A stretch of 64,000 bases of DNA, taken from contig NZ_JAHKRM010000002.1 of the NCBI RefSeq assembly GCF_019396345.1, positions 372,001-436,000 of the forward strand. Direction: 5' to 3'. The notes under the pieces are model-generated. The model did no database searches and was not told where the DNA came from. It saw nothing but the letters and a program-made list of their open reading frames with translations. Of this stretch, positions 52,194 through 62,790 are shown piece by piece. Origin of the DNA: Nonomuraea guangzhouensis (lineage in GTDB: Bacteria > Actinomycetota > Actinomycetes > Streptosporangiales > Streptosporangiaceae). Numbering within the stretch: the stretch's first letter is position 1; each line of letters starts with the position of its first letter. The position numbers and the translations under genes are program-made.

Positions 52194-53077
52194 TAGCGGG
52201 CGGCGCCGGGGTGCAGGGGGACGACGCCGGTGCCGATGGCGTAGCGCTTGTCGAGGCGGCCGCCGGGGGCGGAGGGGGCCTGGAGGCGGTCGCGGGCGTC
52301 GAAGAGCGTCTCGGTGACCGCGAAGGCGACCTCGTCCGGCAGGGTCCTGCGGCAGACCAGGTAGCTGGGCGTGCCGACGGTGGGAATCGGTTTCGGGCCG
52401 CCGTACGCGCCCGCGGGGACGGCCGCGTTCTCGTACACCGGCCCATAGACGCGGCGCAGCACGGGCACCAGCGGTTCGAGCGGGACCAGTTTGATGTCGT
52501 CGAGCGAGGCGAGCGCCGGGGTCGGCACGCCGCCCGACCAGAAGAACGCGTCGATCGCGCGGTCCGCGAGCGCCTTGATCGACATGTCCAGGCCCAGCCT
52601 GACGACGGTGTGACCACGCACGCCCGCGGCCTCGAGCACCCGTACGGCGGTCACGGCCGTGCCGGACCCGTCCGCTCCGATGGACACCTTCCGCCCGGCC
52701 AGGTCTTTGGCCGTCGTGATGACGGAACCCGCGCGCACGACCAGGTGCACGTAGTTCATGTACATCCTGGCCAGCGCGGCGACGGGCTGGTGGCGCATGC
52801 TCACGGCGTCGTCGGCGCTGTCGGCGAGCGAGAACCCGAGGTCGGCCCGGCCGTCGGTGAGCATGGTGAGGTTCTGGACGCTGGCCGCGGTCTGGAGCAC
52901 CTCCACGGTGAACCCGTCGCGCCGCAGCTCGGCCGCGAGCCGGTCGCCGAGCGCCCCGTACGGCCCGCCGGCCAGCCCGGTCGCCAGCCGCAGCGACGGC
53001 TGCCCCGAGGCGGTGTCCGAGCAGCCCGCAGCGGCCGTCGCGACGAGCGCGAGAAAGACACGGCGGGACATACGCAC
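52172..53077 (-). CDS. TAXI-family solute-binding lipoprotein (orphan)
   Basis: 301 aa. The N-terminal signal ends in ATAAAGC (Cys19, lipobox-like, preceded by twin Arg). The TAXI domain follows: LRLATGLAGGPYGALGDRLA, LARMYMNYVHLVVRAGS, KVSIGADGSGTAVTAVRVLE and FFWSGGVPTPAL. In TRAP transporters these proteins bind dicarboxylates such as 2-oxoglutarate or glutamate. No TRAP membrane subunit gene is nearby. Its location suggests it supplies ligand information to the convergent histidine kinase (inference). Confidence 0.85.
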   Translation of the reverse strand: MRMSRRVFLALVATAAAGCSDTASGQPSLRLATGLAGGPYGALGDRLAAELRRDGFTVEVLQTAASVQNLTMLTDGRADLGFSLADSADDAVSMRHQPVAALARMYMNYVHLVVRAGSVITTAKDLAGRKVSIGADGSGTAVTAVRVLEAAGVRGHTVVRLGLDMSIKALADRAIDAFFWSGGVPTPALASLDDIKLVPLEPLVPVLRRVYGPVYENAAVPAGAYGGPKPIPTVGTPSYLVCRRTLPDEVAFAVTETLFDARDRLQAPSAPGGRLDKRYAIGTGVVPLHPGAARYYRSVYG

Positions 53078-53103
53078 AGGTTCACGTTATCGAATCGAGC
53101 AGA

Positions 53104-53835
53104 ATGGACAATGTGACCGAACGGGACGCGCACCTTCGAATCTCCGCAGAGCTGATGATGTTCCTGCCCGTGAGCCGGCGCCGCGAGCGCCAGCGGATCG
53201 CCATCGGCGGCAGCTCGACTCTGGGACACCACGTGGAGTCGGCCGGCATCCCGCTGACCGAGGTCGGGCCGATGACCGTCGCCGGGCGCGGAGTCGGACC
53301 CTCCTACCAGCCCGCCGCGGGCGACGTCATCGAGGTACGTCCGGTGCCCAGGCCGCAGCCGCTGCCGCGCGAGCCCCGCTTCCTGCTGGACGTGCACCTG
53401 GGCACGCTGTCGCGGCGGCTGCGACTGCTCGGCCTCGACGCGGCCTACCACAACGACATGGACGACCCGGCCCTGGTGGTGCAGGCGAACGAGGAGCGCC
53501 GGGTGCTGCTGACCCAGGACCGCGGCCTGCTGCGCCGCCGCGCGCTGTGGCTGGGCGCCTACGTCCGCGGCTCCCGGCCTCAGGACCAGCTACGCGACCT
53601 GCTCGAACGCTTCACCCCGCCGCTGCGCCCGTGGACCCGTTGCACGGCCTGCAACGGCGAGCTGGCTCCGGTGCCGAAGGGCGAGGTGTTGCCGCTGCTG
53701 GAGGCGGGCACCCGGCACGGCTATGACGCCTACGGTCAGTGTGGGGACTGCGGCCATGTCTACTGGCACGGCGCCCACAGCGGCCACCTGGAGGAGATCG
53801 TCCGGTCGGCGCGGGAGTGGGCGGCCACGGCGTGA
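53104..53835 (+). CDS. Mut7-C RNase-domain protein with ubiquitin-like N-terminus
   Basis: 243 aa. The N-terminal ~85 residues resemble the Mut7-C ubiquitin/ThiS-like fold (LRISAELMMFLPVSRRRERQ). Residues ~95-240 are the Mut7-C domain with the PIN-like core (RFLLDVHLGTLSRRLRLLGL, RVLLTQDRGLLRRRAL) and a zinc ribbon (CTACNG and CGDCGHVYWHG). It is predicted to be a ribonuclease; bacterial members are not well studied. It is divergent from the TAXI gene with only 26 bp between starts. Confidence 0.88.
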   Translation: MDNVTERDAHLRISAELMMFLPVSRRRERQRIAIGGSSTLGHHVESAGIPLTEVGPMTVAGRGVGPSYQPAAGDVIEVRPVPRPQPLPREPRFLLDVHLGTLSRRLRLLGLDAAYHNDMDDPALVVQANEERRVLLTQDRGLLRRRALWLGAYVRGSRPQDQLRDLLERFTPPLRPWTRCTACNGELAPVPKGEVLPLLEAGTRHGYDAYGQCGDCGHVYWHGAHSGHLEEIVRSAREWAATA

Positions 53836-53874
53836 CGCAGGGGTCGAACCCTTACCTACAGAAGGGCAAAAGTG

Positions 53875-54270
53875 ATGCGAAAGCGGTTCACGGCTATCGG
53901 AATTTCCCTCTCAGCGCTGACCGCCCTGCTCTTATCCACACCTTCGTACGCGGCCTCTCCCACACCAGCCGCTGAGAGCCAGCGGATAGCAAAGGCCATG
54001 ATGCCCAGCTACGGCTGGAGCCCTTCATCGCAATTCGGCTGTCTGGTCTCACTGTGGAATCGCGTCAGCCGCTGGAGCACCACAGCGGGAACGCCGTCAG
54101 GACCATACGGAATACCTCGAGCGAATCCTGGGAAGCTCATGGCGTCCGCCGGCCCAAACTGGAAGACCAACGCCAGGACCCAGATCAAATGGGGATTCGG
54201 CTACATCAAGAAGCACTACAGCACGCCCTGCGCCGCATGGAGCCACTACCAAAGCTCCGGCCGATACTGA
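53875..54270 (+). CDS. secreted lytic-transglycosylase-like protein, catalytic Glu missing
   Basis: 131 aa. The signal peptide has cleavage likely after PSYAA. The C-terminal ~80 residues match the small actinomycete transglycosylase SLT-like domain (YGIPRANPGKLMASAGPNW, TQIKWGFGYIKKHYSTPCAA, WSHYQSSGRY). The family usually has W-N-R-E-S-x-W with the catalytic Glu; here the sequence is LWNRVSRWSTTAG, so the Glu is Val and the next Gly is Arg. It is probably catalytically inactive, perhaps only binding peptidoglycan. ATG 53875 or GTG 53872, with AGAAGG upstream. Confidence 0.8.
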   Translation: MRKRFTAIGISLSALTALLLSTPSYAASPTPAAESQRIAKAMMPSYGWSPSSQFGCLVSLWNRVSRWSTTAGTPSGPYGIPRANPGKLMASAGPNWKTNARTQIKWGFGYIKKHYSTPCAAWSHYQSSGRY

Positions 54271-54278
54271 TCAGGTGG

Positions 54279-57200
54279 TTACGGGGTGACGCAGGGGTCG
54301 AACTGCTCGATCTCCGGCAGGTACCGTCGCCAGTCGGCCACGCTCAGCGTGCCGCCCGCCCTGCGGCAGACCTCAGTCAGCGCCCGGTCGCCGTCGAGCG
54401 CGAACTGCTTGATCACCCCTTCCGGGGTGGCGGCGTAGAGGGTCCGCCCGTCCCGGCTGAAGGCGATCGACGCGTTCGCCGATTCCCCCTGCCAGTCCAG
54501 CCCGTCGTACACGACTCCCAGGAACCCGCGACTGGCAACGTCCCAGAGCCGGATCCGTTCGTCGGTGCCATAGGTGGCGATCGTGTTCCCGTCGGGCGAC
54601 CAGATGGGGATCCCCGCACCGCCCTGGACCGCGGGGAAAGACGCGATGGCCCTGGTGAAGGCGGAGTCCCACAGCGTCATCCGCTCGGACCCGCTGATGA
54701 CCGCATATCTGCCGTCAGGGCTGAAGGCGGTCGTCCCGCCGGGCACCCCGCCCGGCCCTACGGGAGCGCCGCCGACCGGATCGATGATCGTGAGGTAGGG
54801 AGCGGACGCTGTGACCAGCGCCTTCCCGTCGGGTCTGAAGGCCATACCGGCCGATCCCGGCGCTGTGGTCCGGGTGATGGATCCGTTGCGGAGGTTCCAC
54901 AGCTCCACCGGGGCCGTCTCTTCTGTGCGCGCGGGGGCCACGGCCAGCGTCCCGCCGTCCGGGCTGAACGCCATCCCCGCCACTCCCCCCGCGTCCTTGT
55001 CAGCGAGGGTGAAGGCCGTACGCACGGCCCCTGTGCGCGCATCGAGCACGGTGACCCGCGTCGTGGCCGCTCCCCCCACTGCCAGCAGGGAGCCGTCGGA
55101 GGAGAAGGAGAGCACTGCTCCGTCGCCTGTCTGTCCGCCGACATCGATGGGCCGGGCAACCTCCTTGCCGCCCGCCCAGAGCCGGGCCTGGCCGGCGGAG
55201 TAGACGGCCAGCCCGCCGCCGCCCGGCGCCAGACGTGCGAATTCACTGGGGGTTCGCCGGACCAGGGCGCTGTCCGACAGCCAGGAGACGTCGGCCGTGT
55301 AGACGGTGCCCGCGTCCGTCAGGATGCGCAGGGCAGTGCCGTTGAACCGCAGCTCGTTGATCGGCGCGTGAAGGTGCCGGTCGGCCATCACCCACCCATC
55401 GGAGCGCCGCAGGACGACCAGCCTGGCGGCGGCCCACGTCGCAATGAACCTGTCGTTGAAGGCGATGGCGCTCGCTATGGGCCCCGCATTGTCACCTGGC
55501 AGCGGCTTGCCCGAGGGCACGCTCCTGAACAGCAGGCTGGTCCCCGCGCCGTCCTCGGCCTCGGGACGGAAGACGGCGACTGCGAGCTCCCGGCCGTCGG
55601 GATCGAATTCGGCACCCTGGATCTGCGTCTTCAACGGCAGCCATGACGCGGGGAGCCGTCGCCGCGTGCGTAGGTCCCAGAGCTCGGCCCGGCCGCCGCC
55701 TGTGGAGTAGCGGACGCCCAGGGCACCGTCCGGGCTCACGGCGTCCATTCCGAGCGATCTCCGGGTCTCCAGGTCCCACCAGGCGCCATCGCGGCCTCTG
55801 TCGATGCCTTGAAGGATGAACAGGCGCCGTCCGTCCGGAGAGAAGCGCAGCGAGTCGGCGTGGGTCGGCAGCACGCCCGCCGCGAAAGGTGCGCCCTTCG
55901 GAGTTCCGCTGAACACGTCCCAGAGGCGTACGTGCCGCTCATCCTGTATGGCCAGCGTCCGGCCGTCATAGCTGAGCGCGAGCTTCGACACCGGACCGAC
56001 TCCTGAGAGCACCCTCGTCCGCCGATGCCGCGGAACGTCCCAGAACACCACCTGACCGCCCACCGAGGCGAGGAACGTCCGGCCGTCGGGGCTCAGGGCG
56101 TAGCTGGTGTCCGCGCTCGCCGCAGGGTCGGTGAAGGAGTCGAGCGTGATCTGCGACATCGAGTCGTACAGCGCGCCTCTCGACTCGGGCAGCGGGGCCA
56201 GCCGCCAGGCGGTGGCGCTCATCATCATGCTCACCCTCGGCGAGGTGTCGCGCAGGTCGGCCGCGCGCAACACCAGCGATCTGGCGAGAGCGTCATCGCG
56301 CTGCCGCTCGCTCACCCCGCGCCGGTACTCGGCCAGGCCCAGCCCGCCCAGCGTGGTCGCCAGCAGCACGGCGAGCGCGGCGGCGATCATGCCGCGCCGC
56401 CGGGACTGCCGCCGGGACTGCCGGGTCGCGGCGTCGAGGAACTCGCGTTCCTTCCTGGCCAGCGTGAGGTCCTTGCGCTCGGTGGCCGCCCAGTGGAGCG
56501 TACGGTCGAGGCTGGAGCCGTGCAGGAGGTCGCCGGGTTTCCGGCCGTGGCCGTCCCAGAGCCGGGCCGCCTCCACCAGCCGCCGGTGTACGGGCAGGCC
56601 GTCGCGGTTGTCGGCCACCCAGGTCCGCAGCCTGGGCCACGCCTGCACCAGGGCGGGCTTGGCCAGCTCGTACGTGTCGCCGGTCCGCCGCACGAGGCCC
56701 GCCGCGCCGAAGAAGGTGAGCAGCGCGTCGACGGCCTCGGTCTCGGGGAGTTCGTCGCGGGTGACCGGCCGGAGTGAGCCGTCGCCGTCGAGCATGCGCA
56801 GGAGGACCTCGGGCGCGGTCGCCTGTTCGGCCTCGGAGAGCTCGCTGTACAGCTCCTCCGCGATGGCGCCCAGGTCGGGCTCGGCCGTGCTCCTGAGCGG
56901 GCTGGCCAGTGAGCCGCCGCGGGTCAGCGGGTCGCCGCCGGTTTCGTCGCTCTCGCCCAGCAAGCTGTCGCTCTCGCCCAGCAGGCTCAGGAGGACGTCG
57001 CGGGCCGAGGGGCGGTCGGTGGCCTCTCGCACGAGTACGGCGGACACCAGCGGCCCGAGCGGGTCGGCCAGGCCGGCGAGATCGCCGGGAGCGGGGCGGA
57101 AGTCCATCACGTCGGCGACCACCGCGACCGGGTCGCGGACCGCGATCGCGTCCTCGCCCCGGGCGGCGAACAGCACCACCAGCCCCCACGCCCACAGATC

Positions 57201-57749
57201 CGCCGCGGCCGTCGCGCCCCGCCCGGCCAGGACCTCCGGTGCCATGTAGTTGGGCGTGCCCATGACCGGGCCGGTGGTCGTCGGCCCGATCTCGCGCGCC
57301 ACGCCGAAGTCGATCACCCGGGGACCGTCGGGCCCGAGGATGATGTTGTCCGGCTTGAGGTCGCGGTGCACGACACCGGCCTGGTGGATGGCCGTCAGCG
57401 CGGTCGCCACACCGATCGCCAGGCGCCGTAGCGTGTCACCCTCGTAGGGCCCGTGCTCGGCGATCACCTGCCGCAGGTTGGGGCCGGGCACGAACTCACT
57501 GACGATGTACGGCTCGGCCACCTCGATGACCTTGGCCGTGCAGAACGAGGCCACCCGCTGGGTCGCCGCCGCCTCCTTGGCCAGCCTGGCCCGCGACTCG
57601 GGATCGTCGACCCTGGGCACCTTGACGGCGACCCGCTCCCCCGCCTCGCCGTACGCCTCGTAGACGACGCCCTGGCCACCGGCGCCCAGCCGCCCCGCGA
57701 GCCAGTAACGGCCCAACCGGTGCGGGTCAGAGGAAGTAAGCGAAGTCAT
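54279..57749 (-). CDS. Ser/Thr kinase with winged-helix region and WD40 propeller
   Basis: 1156 aa. Kinase domain ~10-260: Gly loop GRLGAGGQGVVYEAYG, Lys43, HRDLKPDN (128-135), DFG (147-149), YMAPE. Residues ~295-450 resemble the winged-helix tail of nSTAND1 proteins (AAGLVRRTGDTYELAKPALV) but there is no P-loop before it. A transmembrane helix lies near 453-472. About 12 WD40-like blades (SPDG...LAVGG patterns) follow to the end, outside if the topology is simple. Recalls AfsK, which has a kinase plus beta-propeller. It is divergent from an AfsR-like gene 46 bp away. Confidence 0.87.
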   Translation of the reverse strand: MTSLTSSDPHRLGRYWLAGRLGAGGQGVVYEAYGEAGERVAVKVPRVDDPESRARLAKEAAATQRVASFCTAKVIEVAEPYIVSEFVPGPNLRQVIAEHGPYEGDTLRRLAIGVATALTAIHQAGVVHRDLKPDNIILGPDGPRVIDFGVAREIGPTTTGPVMGTPNYMAPEVLAGRGATAAADLWAWGLVVLFAARGEDAIAVRDPVAVVADVMDFRPAPGDLAGLADPLGPLVSAVLVREATDRPSARDVLLSLLGESDSLLGESDETGGDPLTRGGSLASPLRSTAEPDLGAIAEELYSELSEAEQATAPEVLLRMLDGDGSLRPVTRDELPETEAVDALLTFFGAAGLVRRTGDTYELAKPALVQAWPRLRTWVADNRDGLPVHRRLVEAARLWDGHGRKPGDLLHGSSLDRTLHWAATERKDLTLARKEREFLDAATRQSRRQSRRRGMIAAALAVLLATTLGGLGLAEYRRGVSERQRDDALARSLVLRAADLRDTSPRVSMMMSATAWRLAPLPESRGALYDSMSQITLDSFTDPAASADTSYALSPDGRTFLASVGGQVVFWDVPRHRRTRVLSGVGPVSKLALSYDGRTLAIQDERHVRLWDVFSGTPKGAPFAAGVLPTHADSLRFSPDGRRLFILQGIDRGRDGAWWDLETRRSLGMDAVSPDGALGVRYSTGGGRAELWDLRTRRRLPASWLPLKTQIQGAEFDPDGRELAVAVFRPEAEDGAGTSLLFRSVPSGKPLPGDNAGPIASAIAFNDRFIATWAAARLVVLRRSDGWVMADRHLHAPINELRFNGTALRILTDAGTVYTADVSWLSDSALVRRTPSEFARLAPGGGGLAVYSAGQARLWAGGKEVARPIDVGGQTGDGAVLSFSSDGSLLAVGGAATTRVTVLDARTGAVRTAFTLADKDAGGVAGMAFSPDGGTLAVAPARTEETAPVELWNLRNGSITRTTAPGSAGMAFRPDGKALVTASAPYLTIIDPVGGAPVGPGGVPGGTTAFSPDGRYAVISGSERMTLWDSAFTRAIASFPAVQGGAGIPIWSPDGNTIATYGTDERIRLWDVASRGFLGVVYDGLDWQGESANASIAFSRDGRTLYAATPEGVIKQFALDGDRALTEVCRRAGGTLSVADWRRYLPEIEQFDPCVTP

Positions 57750-57795
57750 CAGGTGTGCAATTCTTATCGATATTGCCTGAGTCGAGGAAGGCCGC

Positions 57796-60357
57796 GTGGA
57801 ATTTCGCATCATGGGTCCGCTCGAGGTGCGTGACGGCGACGGCGACCGCACCCCGAGCGCGCCCAAGCACCGTGACCTGCTGGCGATGTTCGTGCTCAAC
57901 GCGCGTCGCCCGCTCACCGTCGGACGGCTGCGCCACCTGCTGTGGCCGCGTGAGGGTGGTGACCGGTCCGACTCGCTGGTCCGCGGGTACGTCGGGCAGC
58001 TGCGCCAGCTCATCGGCAAGGATGTGATCACCACGGTGTCCGGCACGTACACGCTGGCCATCGGCGAGGAGCAGCTCGACGTCGACCGCTTCAGATCGCT
58101 GGTGGAGCGGGGCTCGTACGAGGAGGCGCTGGCCCTGTGGCGCGGCCCGGCGCTCGAAGACCTCGACCCCGACGGCGAACGCTGGGTGGAGACGCGGCGG
58201 CTGCGCGAGGAGTTGGAGGAGCTGCGGCTGCTCGCCCTGGAGCGCAGGGTGCAGCTCGACCTCGACGCCGGCCGCCACCGGGAGCTGCTGTCCGAATTGC
58301 GGAGGCTGGCCGGGCAGTATCCGCTCTGGCAGCGCTTCCGGGGCCAGTACATGCTCGCGCTCTACCGCAGCGGGCGGCGGGTGGAGGCCCTCGACGCGTA
58401 CGCGGCGTTACGGGAGGCGCTCGACGACGGCCACGCGATCGAGCCCGATTCCGATCTGCAGCTGCTCTATCACCGCCTGCTGCACGACGACGTGTCGCTG
58501 CACGTCTCGGCGGGGCCGCCGGTGCTGCTGCCGCACGACATAGCCGGCTTCACCGGCCGCGCCGACCTGCTCGACCTGGTGGTGGACGGGCAGGTCGTGG
58601 TGCACGGGCAGGCGGGTGCGGGCAAGTCGGCGCTGGCCGTGCACGCCGCCTGGCGGGAGCGCGAGCGCTTCCCCGACGGGATCCTCTACGCCGACCTGCG
58701 CGAGACGACGGCGCCCGCGGCGGTGCTGGAGGACTTCCTGCGCTGGCTGGGCTGCCCGGCCCAGGCCGTCCCCGCCTCGCTCGACGGGCGGGAGCGGCTC
58801 TTCCGTACGTACGCGGCCAACCGCCGGCTCCTGGTGCTGCTCGACAACGCGTCGTCCGAGAGCCAGGTACGGCCGCTGCTGACCTCCTGCGCCACGGTCG
58901 TCACCAGCCGCTCCTCGCTCGGCGGGCTGCCCGACGCGACCCGCGTGTCCGTGGGGGTGCTCGGCGAGGACGACGCGCTCGACCTGCTCGTCCGTACCTC
59001 CGGCCGGGCGGCGGACGAGGCGCTGCGCAGGCTGGCCAGGTTCTGCGGCGGGCTGCCGATCGCGCTGCGCATCGCCGGGTCCCGGCTGGCCGCCCGGCCG
59101 GGCTGGACCGTCGACTACCTGGTCGGCCTGCTCGAAGACGAGCACGAGCGGCTCGACGGGCTGCGCTCCGGCGACCAGGCCGTGCGCAGCGTGCTCGCCA
59201 TCGGCTACGACGGCCTGCCCGAACCCGCCAAGGCCACGCTGCGCGGGCTCGGCGCGCTGTCGGCGCCCGACTTCGCGGACTGGGTGGCCGAGCTGTTCGG
59301 CGGGCACGCCGAGGCGCTGGTCGACGCCGGGCTGCTGGAGACGCACGTGGTCGACGTGGCGGGTCAGGTGCGCTATCGGCTGCACGACCTGACCCGGCTG
59401 TTCGCCCGCGAGCAGCCCGCGCCCGGCGCGCTCGGACGGCTGCTGGACGTGGTCCTGGCCCGGGTGCGGTCCTCGCGCTTCTCGCTGGTCTCCGGCGATC
59501 CGGGCACGTTCGTGGCGACCAGGGACATCAGGGAGTCGGTCGAGTGGCTCGCCGCCGAGCGAGCCTTCCTGGTCAGCCTGGTCTCCGACCTGCGCCAGGC
59601 CGGGCTCGACGACGGCTGTCGCCGGCTCGCCCACCTGCTCGGGCCGTACCTCGAACGTCACCGCTTCCTCGACGACTGGCGGCACGTCATCGAGGAGGCG
59701 CTGGCATCGGCGCGACGCGCGGGCGACGCGATGGGCGAGGCGCTGATCCTGCGCGACCAGGGCGACCTGCACCTGGCCGAGCAGGAGTGGGACCTGGCGC
59801 ACGACCGGCTCCGGCTGGCGCTCGGCATGTTCCTGGGCGCCGGGCGCACCCGCGACGTCAACCAGACCAGGCGGCGCCTCGGCCGCGTCCACCTCGAACG
59901 CGGCCGCCTGCCCGAGGCCGAGCGCGCCCTGCTCAGCTGCCTCAAGGCGGCGGAGAACGATCGCGACGCCGCCGACGTGCTCCGCGTGCTGGGCGCGGTC
60001 CTGCACCGCGCGGGCCGCCTCGACGAGGCCGCAGAACGCCTCCAGACCGCCGCCGGCCACCTCGCCGCGCTCGGCGACCGCTACCGGCAGGCCGACACGC
60101 TCCTGGACCTCTCCTCGGTACGGCTGGCGCAGCGCGCGGTCCCCGACGCCAGGACGGCCGCCGAGACGGCCCGGGGCATCGCCATCCGGCTCGGCGACCG
60201 GCTCCTCGACGCGTACGCCCTGCTGGCCCTCGCCCGGGTGAACCAGGCGGAGGGCGCGGCGGAGCGGGCCGGAGAGCTGGCGGGGGCGGCGCTGACGGTC
60301 TTCGAGGCGCTGGGGGACGATCAGGGCCGGTCGCAGGCGCTTCCTCTGGTGGGATAG
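57796..60357 (+). CDS. AfsR-like SARP regulator with NB-ARC and TPR domains
   Basis: 853 aa, GTG start with GAGGAAGG upstream. The N-terminal OmpR-like DNA-binding domain ([30 protein letters not shown]) and BTAD domain (~95-245) are followed by an NTPase with Walker A GQAGAGKS (271-278) and Walker B LLVLLDNA, a winged helix, and TPR-like helices to the end. This is the full AfsR layout, a pleiotropic activator. It is divergent from a kinase and 81 bp upstream of ureA, which may be among its targets. ATPase motifs look intact. Confidence 0.9.
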   Translation: MEFRIMGPLEVRDGDGDRTPSAPKHRDLLAMFVLNARRPLTVGRLRHLLWPREGGDRSDSLVRGYVGQLRQLIGKDVITTVSGTYTLAIGEEQLDVDRFRSLVERGSYEEALALWRGPALEDLDPDGERWVETRRLREELEELRLLALERRVQLDLDAGRHRELLSELRRLAGQYPLWQRFRGQYMLALYRSGRRVEALDAYAALREALDDGHAIEPDSDLQLLYHRLLHDDVSLHVSAGPPVLLPHDIAGFTGRADLLDLVVDGQVVVHGQAGAGKSALAVHAAWRERERFPDGILYADLRETTAPAAVLEDFLRWLGCPAQAVPASLDGRERLFRTYAANRRLLVLLDNASSESQVRPLLTSCATVVTSRSSLGGLPDATRVSVGVLGEDDALDLLVRTSGRAADEALRRLARFCGGLPIALRIAGSRLAARPGWTVDYLVGLLEDEHERLDGLRSGDQAVRSVLAIGYDGLPEPAKATLRGLGALSAPDFADWVAELFGGHAEALVDAGLLETHVVDVAGQVRYRLHDLTRLFAREQPAPGALGRLLDVVLARVRSSRFSLVSGDPGTFVATRDIRESVEWLAAERAFLVSLVSDLRQAGLDDGCRRLAHLLGPYLERHRFLDDWRHVIEEALASARRAGDAMGEALILRDQGDLHLAEQEWDLAHDRLRLALGMFLGAGRTRDVNQTRRRLGRVHLERGRLPEAERALLSCLKAAENDRDAADVLRVLGAVLHRAGRLDEAAERLQTAAGHLAALGDRYRQADTLLDLSSVRLAQRAVPDARTAAETARGIAIRLGDRLLDAYALLALARVNQAEGAAERAGELAGAALTVFEALGDDQGRSQALPLVG

Positions 60358-60438
60358 CGCGGCCCTTAGGTATCACCAGAAACCGATTCGACACTCTCCC
60401 GCAACATCGTGGAAACGGCCGGTTCCTAAGGTCCGGCC

Positions 60439-60737
<299 letters not shown>

Positions 60738-60741
<4 letters not shown>

Positions 60742-61091
60742 CCGCGGACGCGGCCGATGGCCGCGCGCAGGCCGATCCCGTGATTCCGGGCGAATATCTG
60801 CATCCCGCCGATGACATCCCGTTGAATCCGGGGCGGCCGCGGGTGACGGTCCGGGTGGTCAACACCGCGGACCGGCCGATACAGGTCGGATCGCACTACC
60901 ACTTCGCCGCCGCCAACCCCGGGCTGGCCTTCGACCGCGACGCCGCCTGGGGGATGCGGCTCGACGTGCCCGCGGGCACCGCGATCAGGTTCGAGCCGGG
61001 GGTCGAGCGCGACGTGACCCTGGTGCCGATCGCCGGGCGCCGCGTGGTGCCCGGCCTGCGACCGGAATGGGCGGGCCCCCTCGATGGCTGA
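60738..61091 (+). CDS. ureB: urease subunit beta
   Basis: 117 aa, GTG start. The conserved urease beta domain begins [20 protein letters not shown], with [19 protein letters not shown] and [19 protein letters not shown]. The N-terminal ~15 residues (Ala/Asp-rich) extend beyond the usual start. It overlaps ureA by four bases and ureC by eight. Confidence 0.95.
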
Positions 61092-62790
61092 CATCTCCCG
61101 TACGCGCTACGCCGCCCTGTACGGCCCCACCACGGGCGACCGCATCAGGCTGGCCGACACCGACCTGTTCATCGAGGTCACTGAGGACCTGTCCGTGGGC
61201 CCGGCGGGGGCCGGGGACGAGGCGGTGTTCGGCGGCGGCAAGGTGATCCGCGAGTCGATGGGGCAGGCCAGGACGACCCGGGCCGAGGGCGCGCCGGACC
61301 TGGTCATCACGGGTGCGGTGATCCTCGACCACTGGGGCGTGGTCAAGGCCGACATCGGCGTCACCGGCGGCCGGATCTCCGCCATCGGCAAGGCCGGCAA
61401 CCCCGACACCATGGACGGCGTCGACATCGTCATCGGCCCGTCCACCGAGATCCTGAGCGGCAACGGCAAGATCCTCACCGCGGGCGCCGTCGACTCCCAC
61501 GTCCACCTCATCTGCCCGCAGATCCTCGACGAGGCGATCGGCGCGGGCGTCACCACGATCGTCGGCGGCGGCACCGGACCGGTCGAGGGCACCAAGGCCA
61601 CCACGGTCACCGGCGCCTGGTACCTGTCCCGGATGCTCGAGTCGCTCGACTCCTACCCGCTCAACTTCGCCCTGCTCGGCAAGGGCAACACGGTGAGCGC
61701 CGAGGGCCTGCTCGAACAGCTCGAGGCGGGCGCCTCGGGGTTCAAGCTGCACGAGGACTGGGGCACCACGCCGTCGGCGATCGACGCCTGCCTGACCGTG
61801 GCCGACGCGAACGGCGTACAGGTGACGATCCACACCGACACCCTCAACGAGGCCGGGTTCGTGGAGTCGACGCTGGCCGCCATCGGCGATCGGACGATCC
61901 ACGCCTACCACACGGAAGGGGCGGGAGGCGGGCACGCGCCGGACATCATCAGGATGGCGTCGTTCGCCAACGTCCTGCCCTCCTCCACGAACCCCACCAG
62001 GCCCCACACCGTCAACACGCTCGACGAGCACCTCGACATGCTGATGGTCTGCCACCACCTGAACCCGTCGATCCCCGAGGACCTGGCCTTCGCCGAGTCC
62101 CGCATCAGGCCCGCCACGATGGCGGCCGAAGACGTCCTGCACGACCTGGGGGCGATCTCGATGATCGGCTCGGACTCGCAGGCGATGGGCCGGGTCGGCG
62201 AGACGATCATCCGCACCTGGCAGACGGCGCACGTCATGAAGCGCCGCCGCGGCGCCCTGACCGGCCCTGCGGACAACCTCCGCGCCCGCCGCTACGTCGC
62301 GAAATATACGATCTGCCCGGCTGTCGCCCATGGCCTCGACGCCGAACTCGGCTCCGTCGAACGCGGCAAGCTCGCCGACCTCGTCCTCTGGGACCCGGCG
62401 TTCTTCGGTGTCAAGCCCACCCTCGTGCTCAAGGGCGGCGTGGTGGCCTGGGCCCAGATGGGCGACGCGAACGCCTCCATCCCCACGCCGCAGCCGGTGC
62501 TGCCGCGCCCGATGTTCGGCGCCGCCCCCGTCACGGCGGCCGCCACCTCGCTGCACTTCGTCTCTCCGCTCGCCCTCGACGCCGGCCTCGCCGACCGCCT
62601 CGCGGTCCGCCGCCGTCTCGTCCCGGTGGCGGACGTACGGGGGCGCGGCAAGGACACGATGCCGCTCAACGACGCGCTCCCCCGGATCGAGGTGGCCCCG
62701 GACACGTTCGAGGTCCGCGTGGACGGCGACCTGATCGAGCCCGCACCCGTCGAGACGCTCCCGATGACCCAGCGCTACTTCCTCTTCTGA
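61084..62790 (+). CDS. ureC: urease subunit alpha
   Basis: 568 aa, catalytic subunit. Nickel ligands and catalytic residues are visible: [10 protein letters not shown] (two His), GFKLHEDWG (carbamylated Lys and His), [25 protein letters not shown], the flap His in MVCHHLNPS, and Asp in [12 protein letters not shown]. It hydrolyses urea to ammonia and carbamate in the cytosol. The length matches the family. It overlaps ureB by eight bases and the ureF ATG by one. Confidence 0.98.
   Translation: MADISRTRYAALYGPTTGDRIRLADTDLFIEVTEDLSVGPAGAGDEAVFGGGKVIRESMGQARTTRAEGAPDLVITGAVILDHWGVVKADIGVTGGRISAIGKAGNPDTMDGVDIVIGPSTEILSGNGKILTAGAVDSHVHLICPQILDEAIGAGVTTIVGGGTGPVEGTKATTVTGAWYLSRMLESLDSYPLNFALLGKGNTVSAEGLLEQLEAGASGFKLHEDWGTTPSAIDACLTVADANGVQVTIHTDTLNEAGFVESTLAAIGDRTIHAYHTEGAGGGHAPDIIRMASFANVLPSSTNPTRPHTVNTLDEHLDMLMVCHHLNPSIPEDLAFAESRIRPATMAAEDVLHDLGAISMIGSDSQAMGRVGETIIRTWQTAHVMKRRRGALTGPADNLRARRYVAKYTICPAVAHGLDAELGSVERGKLADLVLWDPAFFGVKPTLVLKGGVVAWAQMGDANASIPTPQPVLPRPMFGAAPVTAAATSLHFVSPLALDAGLADRLAVRRRLVPVADVRGRGKDTMPLNDALPRIEVAPDTFEVRVDGDLIEPAPVETLPMTQRYFLF

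Noticed and set aside
57750..58352. N-terminal extension of the kinase-WD40 frame on the minus strand
   Set aside because: Runs opposite the start of the SARP gene, Ser/Arg-rich, no domain; kinase homology begins at the ATG at 57749.
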